A DNA stretch of 9,021 bases, from positions 1 to 9,021 of the forward strand of contig CANHAW010000057.1 in assembly GCA_947458675.1 (NCBI GenBank), in the 5' to 3' direction. Positions within the stretch are counted from its first letter, which is position 1, and each line of letters begins with the position of its first letter. Position numbers and translations under genes: made by a program. The notes under the pieces were generated by a model that saw only the letters and a list, made by a program, of their open reading frames with translations, ran no database searches and was not told where the DNA came from. The DNA is from Beijerinckiaceae bacterium (GTDB lineage: Bacteria > Pseudomonadota > Alphaproteobacteria > Rhizobiales > Beijerinckiaceae). This document shows positions 1 through 6,500 of this stretch, piece after piece.

Positions 1-693
1 GAAATCATAGGTTTCCGAGAGCGCATCGATCACCATGTCGCGCGCCGCACCCGCAGAAGCTCGCCCGCGACCGGCCGGCAGGACGTGGAGCCTCGAGCCG
101 GCCTCCCGGTGGATTGCCTCTGAAAAGGAGGAGCTGCCTTCGACAAGCTCAAACAGGCCGGGGCGCTGCGCCCCCAGAGCGCCCAGCATGACCAAAATGG
201 TCCGCCCCTCGCAAGCCAGAGCGCGGGCGAATTGCGAGGCAAAAGCGGTGCATTCCAGCATGCCCAGCGGGGCTTCCGGGGCCGGCAAATGGGTGATGAG
301 AACACGCCGCGCAATGGGGCCCGCCGGGGTGGCAAGCACATGTGCCAGCAGACGATGCGTCTCGTCCGGCTCCGGGGAGCGCTCATCCGAAACGACAGGA
401 GCCTGACGATCCGCCTGCGGAGAGACCCGCCGCGCGGGCACAAGCATGTCGCCCGGGACGGCCGGCGCGACAGGATCGCTTTCAGCCTCCGCCCGCTGGC
501 CGAAAAACTGACCCAAACCGAGAAAAGCAAACCCTGCCAGACGCAGCGGGCCATCAGAACCGGCAAGATCGCCAAAGGCGGGCGCAAAGGCCGCTAAGCC
601 AATGCCAGCAAAGAAAAGGAGCGAAAGGCAAACCAATCCAGGATGCCGCCAGCACCCGGATTTCCGCTTATCGCACTGCTTTTCCGCGCTCAT
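1..693 (-). CDS. Degenerate BY-kinase/Wzc-like polysaccharide co-polymerase protein, partial (C-terminus outside window)
   Basis: An uninterrupted minus-strand frame gives 231 residues and leaves the window without a stop. ATG at 693 is preferred over ATG at 702 because GAGG (703-706) is 9 bases from the former and abuts the latter. Residues about 18-40 and 49-65 are hydrophobic and could form a membrane hairpin, followed by a charged, Pro-rich linker (about 66-115). From residue 129 it follows the cytoplasmic kinase domain of Wzc/ExoP/CpsD proteins: a first strand (RRVLITHLP), a helix (FASQFARALA), a second strand (RTILVML, where Walker A' normally has DADLRRPG) followed by AQRPGLFEL, then RLHVLPAGRG and a helix ending ALSETYDF, just before where Walker B would begin. 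The GK[ST] of Walker A is absent (PAPEAPLGMLE instead), as is the DxD of Walker A'. Family members regulate chain length and export of capsule or exopolysaccharide. This copy probably cannot bind ATP in the usual way. Family placement is from motif order by eye. Confidence 0.72.
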   Translation of the reverse strand, partial: MSAEKQCDKRKSGCWRHPGLVCLSLLFFAGIGLAAFAPAFGDLAGSDGPLRLAGFAFLGLGQFFGQRAEAESDPVAPAVPGDMLVPARRVSPQADRQAPVVSDERSPEPDETHRLLAHVLATPAGPIARRVLITHLPAPEAPLGMLECTAFASQFARALACEGRTILVMLGALGAQRPGLFELVEGSSSFSEAIHREAGSRLHVLPAGRGRASAGAARDMVIDALSETYDF

Positions 694-739
694 TGCGGCC
701 ATCCTCGACTCAGATGCACAGAGTTTGATCCCCGCATGG

Positions 740-767
740 TTGAGACAGAGTTAATCTTCCCTATATT
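740..767 (+). promoter_or_regulatory. Sigma-70-like promoter for the sugar-transferase-like gene
   Basis: TTGAGA at 740-745 and TATATT at 762-767 are separated by 16 bases, close to housekeeping consensus, in a locally AT-rich patch of an otherwise GC-rich region. Transcription would begin near 774, giving a leader of about 40 bases before ATG 816. An 8-base palindrome, CGCCGGCG, covers 770-777 at the predicted start site and could be an operator, although such GC palindromes are common here. No equally good promoter is visible for the divergent minus-strand gene, though TAATAT (complement of 763-768) could serve as its -10 element. Confidence 0.5.
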
Positions 768-815
768 ACCGCCGGCGATTATCAGCCCAGATGTTCAGGT
801 TGAGTGGCAAGTCAG

Positions 816-1208
816 ATGCGTAAATATTTGGTAATAAGCGTTTTTTATGGATCCAAAAAGACCCCATTCCGCAAGCTCGCCAGAGCTGCTGAACGCAGCA
901 GTGCCCTGACAGCCTTGGTCTTGGGTTCGTTTCCGATCTCGCTGCTCACGCTCTTGCTGTTTCTGGAAACGGGCCAACCGCCGCTCGAGCGCAGGAACTA
1001 TCATCTGGGCGGCCGGCATCGCGTCCGCTTATGGCGGTTTCGGACCGGCAGCGGACGCCATCTCATCGGCAGATTGCTTGAGCGCACCGGTCTCGCCGAA
1101 GCGCCAAAGCTGATCGATATAGCCGCCGGACGTCTCCCCTTGTCGGGCGCACGGGGCCGGCGCGCCCGGCTTGCACTCAAGCGATCGGGGTTTATGGTCC
1201 AGCGCTGA
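816..1208 (+). CDS. Miniature, probably inactive sugar-1-phosphate transferase-like membrane protein (ExoY/WbaP/PglC family)
   Basis: The product has 130 residues. ATG 816 is taken as the start; an in-frame GTG at 804 is a possible alternative. Residues about 30-51 form one hydrophobic segment, as in the re-entrant membrane anchor of monotopic phosphoglycosyl transferases. LERRNYHLGGRHRVRLWRFR (57-76) corresponds to the family's 'QERVGxxGxxFxxYKFRTM' stretch, and IGRLLERTGLAEAPKLIDIA (84-103) followed by GRLPLSGARG to 'LGRFLRxTSLDELPQLxNVLxGDMSLVGPRP'. Only about five residues separate these blocks, where active relatives have 20-40 that include the catalytic Asp-Glu pair. SLDELP has become GLAEAP and GPRP has become GARG. 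Active enzymes attach the first sugar phosphate to undecaprenyl phosphate; this protein very likely does not. It is divergent from the degenerate kinase-like gene and 27 bases upstream of the DUF423 gene. It could be a decaying gene or a pseudo-enzyme regulator. Similarity is judged by eye. Confidence 0.65.
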   Translation: MRKYLVISVFYGSKKTPFRKLARAAERSSALTALVLGSFPISLLTLLLFLETGQPPLERRNYHLGGRHRVRLWRFRTGSGRHLIGRLLERTGLAEAPKLIDIAAGRLPLSGARGRRARLALKRSGFMVQR

Positions 1209-1235
1209 TTGCAGCGACGCTCCCGGATCTCATTG

Positions 1236-1601
1236 ATGATTGTTCTCGCCCGCCTTCTGAGCCTCCTGACCGGCCTTTTGGGCGCGGGCGGAATTGCAGC
1301 CGCGGCCATGGCCGCGCATGGCGGCTATGGCGAGAATTTGAAGACCGCCTCTGAATTTGCGCTTCTTCATGCGGCACTGGCAGTCGCTTTGCTGCGCGGC
1401 CCTCCTAGCCGATTGTCGATGGCCTCTGCCGGCATCGTGCTTTTAGGCGCAATCCTGTTCTGCGGCGATCTCGCTTTGCGCGCGCTGGCCGCGCGAGGCC
1501 TTTTTCCGATGGCAGCTCCGACGGGGGGCTTTACCCTGATCGCGGGCTGGTTGATGACCGGAATGTTTCTATTTCAGAAACAGAAACAAACAAATCAGTA
1601 A
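1236..1601 (+). CDS. DUF423 family small integral membrane protein
   Basis: The product has 121 residues, typical for this family (YgdD-like). Landmarks are the N-terminal helix with GLLGAGG and AAHGG (H28), LLHAALAVAL around H45, FCGDLALRAL (75-84), and the C-terminal APTGGFTLIAGWL (94-106), which matches the family's 'sPxGGxxxxxGW' ending. Four hydrophobic segments are visible at about 3-25, 40-54, 60-77 and 94-113. The tail QKQKQTNQ is polar and presumably lies outside the membrane. ATG 1236 is chosen because the protein then begins directly with the first helix. TTG at 1233 or at 1209 would extend it, but with no better ribosome site; the upstream Shine-Dalgarno sequence is weak in every case. 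The gene probably shares a transcript with the sugar-transferase-like gene. The family has no established biochemical function. Confidence 0.85.
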   Translation: MIVLARLLSLLTGLLGAGGIAAAAMAAHGGYGENLKTASEFALLHAALAVALLRGPPSRLSMASAGIVLLGAILFCGDLALRALAARGLFPMAAPTGGFTLIAGWLMTGMFLFQKQKQTNQ

Positions 1602-1700
1602 AGCTTGCAAATCAACTCAAGCCCATCCATGGTCATTCTGTGTTTCCCTCATATTCTCGCTTGACGGCTCTGCCGCCCGAGAGCGGCCAAAGGCCAGCAG

Positions 1701-2102
1701 ATGACGGAAGAGATAGGCGCCATATCGCCAATCGATACTTTGCGGGGCCGCAAGATCCTGATCGTGGAGGACGAGCCCTTCATTGCCCTGACGCTCGAAG
1801 ACATGCTCACCGACCTTGGCTGCATTATCGCGGGTTCCGTCTCGCAGGTGGCCGATGCTTTGGCCCTCATCCGGGAAGGCGGCATTGATGCGGCTGTGCT
1901 CGACGTCAATCTGGGCTCCCAAAAGATCGATCCCGTGGCCGACGAACTGGCCGGCAAAAGCTGCCCCTTCATCTTCACCACCGGCTATGGCCGCGCGGGC
2001 GTCCCGCCATCGCACAATCGGCGTGGCATTGTTGCAAAGCCATTCACGAGCGAAGATCTCGCCAGGGCGCTGAGCCAAGAAATATCGGGCCGGCCAGCCT
2101 GA
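1701..2102 (+). CDS. Single-domain response regulator, FAT GUY-like
   Basis: The product has 133 residues and one receiver domain (about 17-127) with no output domain. All phosphorylation-site residues can be placed against CheY: acidic pair E23/D24 in ILIVEDEP, phospho-acceptor D68 in AVLDVNLG, switch threonine T94 and lysine K113 in AKPF. The segment PFIFTTGYG (89-97) resembles the PFxFATGY signature of the alphaproteobacterial FAT GUY response regulators, such as SdrG of Sphingomonas and MrrA of Caulobacter, which take part in phosphorelays of the general stress response. The Ala of the signature is Thr here. AAAGG at 1689-1693 is 7 bases before ATG 1701 and supports the start. No histidine kinase, phosphotransferase or sigma-factor gene is nearby, so this is an orphan regulator. 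It lies upstream of the efflux operon on the same strand, but the 266-base gap argues against simple co-transcription. The receiver fold is certain; subfamily and pathway are inference. Confidence 0.9.
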   Translation: MTEEIGAISPIDTLRGRKILIVEDEPFIALTLEDMLTDLGCIIAGSVSQVADALALIREGGIDAAVLDVNLGSQKIDPVADELAGKSCPFIFTTGYGRAGVPPSHNRRGIVAKPFTSEDLARALSQEISGRPA

Positions 2103-2368
2103 CCGGGGCGCATCATCTTCGCTTGCAGATTCTGTCGGGCTCCCCATCTTTTAGACAGAGTGTAAACGTGCGCGCATGGTCCGCCTTTTGGGCGCGCCCG
2201 TAGACTGACGATCAAGCCCGGGCCAGACATGGCCAGAAGGGTCAAGCTGCGCGAAAACATCACCGCAACGCGGCTTGCCAAGATGCTCGCTCCTGCTACC
2301 AATGTGCGCGCCAGGCTTGAAAGAAATCGGGGTCGAGCCCGCGCATAAAGGCCTGATGGGAGTAGGAA
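2103..2368. other. Intergenic region upstream of the RND efflux operon
   Basis: This 266-base gap holds no gene I can support. It contains an imperfect inverted repeat (2149-2167) that may be an operator, and the 10-base palindrome GGGCGCGCCC at about 2199-2208. There is no hairpin with a T-run that would make a convincing terminator for the response regulator. I could not find a well-spaced sigma-70 promoter: TTGAAA (2317-2322) and CATAAA (2344-2349) are 21 bases apart, which is too far. Part of the region may be a long untranslated leader for the pump operon. Confidence 0.5.
2149..2167. promoter_or_regulatory. Possible TetR-type operator (imperfect inverted repeat)
   Basis: TTTTAGAC, a 3-base centre AGA, then GTGTAAAC. 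Read outward from the centre, the half-sites are GTCTAAAA and GTGTAAAC, which agree at six of eight positions. It is the only AT-rich symmetric element in the gap before the efflux operon, about 200 bases upstream of the adaptor start. RND pump operons are often repressed by TetR-family proteins that bind such palindromes, but no repressor gene lies in this window. The distance to the gene and the two mismatches keep confidence low. Confidence 0.3.
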
Positions 2369-3586
2369 ATGATGACCGCGAAACGCGCTGCCATGATCGC
2401 CGCCTGTGTGACGGGCCTTGGCGCGACCGCCTTTTACTGGCCAGCCATTTCCGACTTCCGCGCCAATGCCCAACAGGCGAATGCTCCCAGAAGCGAGGCG
2501 GCACGCCCGCAGGGACAGCAAGCCCAGCAAGGACAAGGCCAGGGACAGGGACGCCCGCCCGTCTCCGTGCGGATCGCCCCGGTTGTGCGCGGACCCATGC
2601 CCTTTATGGCAGAAGCTGTCGGCACCGTGCAGCCGATCGCCAGCGTTGCGATCCGCTCGCGCATCGATGCGCAGATCGACAGCATTCTCGTGGCCGATGG
2701 CGCGCCGGTGAAAGCTGGCGACATTCTTGTGCGGCTCGACTCGCGCCAGATCGAAGCGCAGATCAAACAGGCCGAAGCGGCCTTGGCGAAAAACCGCACC
2801 GCGCTTGAACAGGCAGAGCGCGACGTGTCGCGCTTTTCGGAGCTTGTCGCCAAACAGACCGGCACGCAGGTCAGTCTCGACAATGCGAAAACGGCAGCCG
2901 CCGCCGCGCGCGCCTCGATCATGGGCGACGAGGCGCAGACCGAAAATCTCAAAGTGCAATTGAGCTGGTACACGATCAAGGCGCCGATTTCTGGCCGCGT
3001 CAGCACCTTCTCGCAAAAAGCCGGCAATATCGTCCGCTCGGGCGATTCCAGCGCCACGGGTACGCTGACAACCATCGTGCAGACAACGCCGATTTATGTC
3101 GCTTTCTCGGTGCCCCAGCGTCTGCTCGGCGATCTGCGCGATGCTCTGTCGCGTGAGGATTCCGAAGTGTCGGTCACCCCGCAAGGCGCCAATAAATCCG
3201 TCAAGGGCCGTCTTGCGGTGATTGAGAACACGATCGATGCGGCAACAGGCACGATTATCGTGCGCGCAGCCTTCAACAATCCCGACGAAATTCTCTGGGC
3301 AGGACAGCTCTGCTCGGTGCGCATGACCATGCGGGTCGACCAAGATGTTGTCAGTGTGCCGCGCGAGGCGGTGCAGGCCGGACAATCGGGCAGTTTCGTC
3401 TATGTGATCGAGGATGGCGTGGCGCGCGTGCGTCCCGTCCAGCTCGCCCGCTTCCAGGAAGGCCGCGAGATTGTCACCAGCGGGCTGAAGGGCGGCGAGA
3501 ATGTCGTGGTCGATGGCGCACTGGCGCTGACCAATGGCGCGCGCGTCGAAATACGAAATGCCGAAGTCAAGAAGGGTAATTCCTGA
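2369..3586 (+). CDS. RND efflux periplasmic adaptor (membrane fusion protein), MdtA-like
   Basis: The product has 405 residues and bridges the inner-membrane RND permease to an outer-membrane channel. Domain order is classical: N-terminal hydrophobic segment (7-24); Gln/Gly-rich linker (47-61); first lipoyl half with AVGTVQPIASVAIRSRIDAQ (83-102) and GAPVKAGDILVRLD (111-124); alpha-hairpin (about 126-193); second lipoyl half with YTIKAPISGRVS (201-212); beta-barrel (about 240-325, PIYVAFSVPQ); and membrane-proximal domain (326-398). The N-terminus may be an uncleaved anchor or a Sec signal cut after ANA (32-34). IAAC (10-13) resembles a lipobox, but the hydrophobic stretch before it is too short. 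GGGAG (2358-2362) precedes tandem ATGs at 2369 and 2372. The stop overlaps the permease start by one base (TGATG), indicating translational coupling. The substrate cannot be read from the sequence. Confidence 0.93.
   Translation: MMTAKRAAMIAACVTGLGATAFYWPAISDFRANAQQANAPRSEAARPQGQQAQQGQGQGQGRPPVSVRIAPVVRGPMPFMAEAVGTVQPIASVAIRSRIDAQIDSILVADGAPVKAGDILVRLDSRQIEAQIKQAEAALAKNRTALEQAERDVSRFSELVAKQTGTQVSLDNAKTAAAAARASIMGDEAQTENLKVQLSWYTIKAPISGRVSTFSQKAGNIVRSGDSSATGTLTTIVQTTPIYVAFSVPQRLLGDLRDALSREDSEVSVTPQGANKSVKGRLAVIENTIDAATGTIIVRAAFNNPDEILWAGQLCSVRMTMRVDQDVVSVPREAVQAGQSGSFVYVIEDGVARVRPVQLARFQEGREIVTSGLKGGENVVVDGALALTNGARVEIRNAEVKKGNS
2507..2551 (+). repeat. Gln/Gly low-complexity linker in the adaptor
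   Basis: Codons for residues 47-61 of the adaptor encode a run of Gln and Gly ending QGQGQGQG, built from the near-tandem DNA unit GGACAGG or GGCCAGG. It sits between the N-terminal signal or anchor and the first lipoyl half, so it is probably a flexible tether. Such short repeats can vary in length between strains by slippage. Confidence 0.7.
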
Positions 3587-6500
3587 TGTCGCTGCCTGAA
3601 CTCTGCATCCGGCGTCCGGTGATGACGACACTATTGATGGTGTCGTTCATCGTCTTCGGCATTTTCGGTTATCTGAAACTCCCGGTCGCGGCCCTGCCCC
3701 GCGTCGACTTCCCGACGATCAATGTCTCGGCCAATCTGCCGGGTGCAAATCCGGAGACGATGGCTGCATCGGTGGCCGCGCCGCTCGAGCGCGCCTTTGC
3801 GACCATTCCCGGCATTACGCTGATGACATCGCGCTCGCGCACGGGCGACACCAATATTACGCTGCAATTCGATCTCGACCGCGACATTGATGGCGCAGCG
3901 CTCGACGTGCAATCGCAGATCTCGGCAACCCTGCGCCGACTGCCGCCAGAAATGACGTCGCCGCCGAGCTTCCGCAAAGAGAATCCGGCGGATTCACCCA
4001 TTCTCTTTTTGGGCCTGTCCTCGCCGACGCTGCCGCTGTCGACGACCAATGATTATGCCGAGCAGATTTTTGCTCAGCAGATTTCACAAATTCCCGGCGT
4101 TGCGCAGGTCTCGATCTTCGGCCAGCAGAAATTCGCCGTGCGCGTCGAGGCCGATCCCGATGCAGCAGCTGCCCGCGGCCTCACCCTGCAGGATATTCGC
4201 AATGCCGTGTCGGCTGCCAATTCGGCAACGCCTGTGGGCACATTGCGCGGCGCCGATCGCAATTTCACGCTGACAGCTTCAGGCCAGATCGAACATGCCG
4301 AAGGCTATCGCGATCTCGTTGTCGCCTGGCGCAATGGCGCACCGGTGCGGCTGGGCGAAGTGGCGCGTGTCTATGATGGCGTCGAGAATGATCAGGTCGC
4401 GGCCTGGAAGGGCAATGACCGGGCCATCCTGCTGGCCGTCTATCGCCAGTCGGATGCCAATACGGTTCAGGTCGTCGATGCCATCAAGCAGAAGCTTCCG
4501 AATTATCAGGCGCAATTGCCGCCCTCGATCCAGGCGCATGTTCTCAACGACCGTTCCGTGTCGATCCGTGAATCGCTGGAAGACGTTGAATTCACGCTGG
4601 CACTCTCTGTCGCGCTCGTCGTGCTCGTTATCTTCCTGTTCCTGAAAAATTTCGCTGCAACGCTCATCCCGACGCTGGCGCTGCCGGTGTCGCTGATCGG
4701 CACTTGCGCCTTCATGTATGTCTTCGGCTATTCGATCGACAATATTTCGCTGCTCGCCATCACGCTGGCTGTGGGCTTCGTCGTCGACGATGCGATCGTC
4801 ATGCTCGAAAATATCGTGCGACATATCGAAGACGGCATGAAACCGTTCGAGGCGGCGCTGAAGGGCTCGAAAGAAATCACCTTCACGATCATTTCGATCA
4901 CGCTCTCGCTGGTTGCCGTTTTCATCCCCGTGCTGCTCATGGGCGGCGTGGTCGGTCGCGTCTTCCGCGAATTTGCGGTGGTCATTTCCTGCGCCATTCT
5001 CGTCTCGGGCTTTGTGTCGCTGACGCTGACGCCGATGCTGTGCGCGCGCATTCTCAAACCCGTCGATCATCACGCCAAGCCCGGCGCATTCTCGCGCGGT
5101 GTCGATTGGGTTATTGACGGCGTTACGAACGGCTATCGCTTCATGCTCGATATCGTTCTGCGCTTCCGCCTCACCATGCTGGCGGTGACGATCGGAACGA
5201 TTATCGCAAGCGTCTGGATGTTCAGCTGGATGCCGAAAGGCTTCTTCCCGATCGAGGATACCGGCTTCCTCTCCGGCTCCAGCGAAGCAGCACCCGATAT
5301 CGGCTTCAAGGCCATGTCGGAAAAGCAGCAGCAGGTCGCTGCCCTTGTGATGGAAGATCCGGCTGTCGAATATATGATTTACAACGCCGGCAATGGCGGC
5401 GCCAATGTCGGCAGTTTCTTCATCAAGCTGAAGTCGAAAAAGGAGCGCGGCAATATTGGCGGCGTGATCGCGCGACTGCGCCAGAAAGCCAATACAGTTC
5501 CCGGCATCAATGTCGTTTTCAATCCGGTTCAGAATCTCAATCTGAACGGCGGCCGCGTGGCGCGCGCGCAATATCAATATACGCTGCAATCGGGCGATCT
5601 GGGTGCGCTTTACGAAAAATCGCCTGAAATGCTCGATCGGATGCGCCGCCTGCCGGGCCTGCGCGATGTGACCACCGATCTGCAGATCCGCAATCCGCAA
5701 CTTGCCATTGAGATTGATCGCGAAAAGGCCGCCGCTTTTGGCCTGACGGTCGAACAGATCCGCACGGCGCTCTACAACACATACGGCAATCGCCAGATCT
5801 CGACCATTTTCACGCAATCGGCCGATTACGCCGTGCTGCTTGAGGCCAAGGGCGATTTCCGCGAAGACCCTTCAGCGCTCGGGCGCATTTACATTCGCGC
5901 GCAAAGCGGATCGGGCGGCACGGTGGCTGCAACCGGCGGGACTGGTGGCACGAGTGGCGCATCCACGACGGGCAGCGGTGGCGGCGTCTCGTCTGCGCCC
6001 ATCATCCCGCTCGATCAGGTTGCAACCATCAGGCGCTCGGTTGGCCCGCTCACGGTCAATCGTCAATCGCAACAGCCGGCGGTGACGCTCTCCTTCAACA
6101 CAGCGCAGTGCGTGTCGATCGGCGAAGCGGTGGAGGCGATCCGCCGCGTCGAGCGCGAGATCAATCTGCCTGCAACGATCAGCACGAATTTCTCCGGCAC
6201 AGCAGCGCTCTTCCAGGATGCACAAAAGGGACAGGTGCCGCTCATTCTTGCTGCGGTTCTGACGATCTACATTGTGCTGGGCGTACTCTATGAGAGCTAT
6301 ATCCATCCCATCACCATTCTCTCCGGCCTGCCCTCGGCAGGGCTTGGTGCGCTGATCGCGCTCTGGGCCTTCAATATGGATCTGTCGGTCATTGCGATCA
6401 TCGGCATATTGCTGCTGGTCGGCATCGTGAAGAAAAACGCGATTATGATGATCGACTTTGCAATTGAGCGACGAAACGAGGGGATGGAGGCCCTGCCCGC

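Noticed and set aside
30..587. Minus-strand open frame of 185 codons at the left end
   Set aside because: It is rich in Arg, Ser and Cys with no family resemblance. A different minus-strand frame (1-693) covers the same bases and gives a protein with recognisable BY-kinase-like motifs.
1571..1598. CAGAAA/CAAA short tandem-like repeat at the end of the DUF423 gene
   Set aside because: It encodes the ordinary polar C-terminal tail and is too short and irregular to be a mobile or regulatory repeat.
1661..1689. TTGACG as a -35 box before the response regulator
   Set aside because: The position 17 bases downstream reads CGGCCA, with no resemblance to a -10 box.
2229..2348. 39-codon plus-strand frame upstream of the adaptor, starting MARRVKLREN
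   Set aside because: It is very short and basic, with no clear ribosome site or known relative. It could be a leader peptide, but nothing in the sequence supports that.
2317..2349. TTGAAA and CATAAA as a promoter for the efflux operon
   Set aside because: The spacer is 21 bases, too long for a sigma-70 promoter.
2396..2407. Lipobox-like IAAC (residues 10-13) in the adaptor, suggesting a lipoprotein
   Set aside because: Only about four hydrophobic residues separate it from the basic start and the hydrophobic stretch continues past the Cys. An uncleaved anchor or Sec signal is more likely.
1985..3631. Long antisense open frame (548 codons) over the response regulator end and the adaptor
   Set aside because: It is antisense to a certain adaptor gene. 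Its composition (Arg, His, Asp-rich, no motifs) is typical of the reverse complement of GC-rich coding DNA.
4279..5817. Long antisense open frame (512 codons) inside the RND permease
   Set aside because: The plus-strand product is a full-length, motif-complete RND permease. The antisense product is a low-complexity Arg/Asp/His mixture with no domain.
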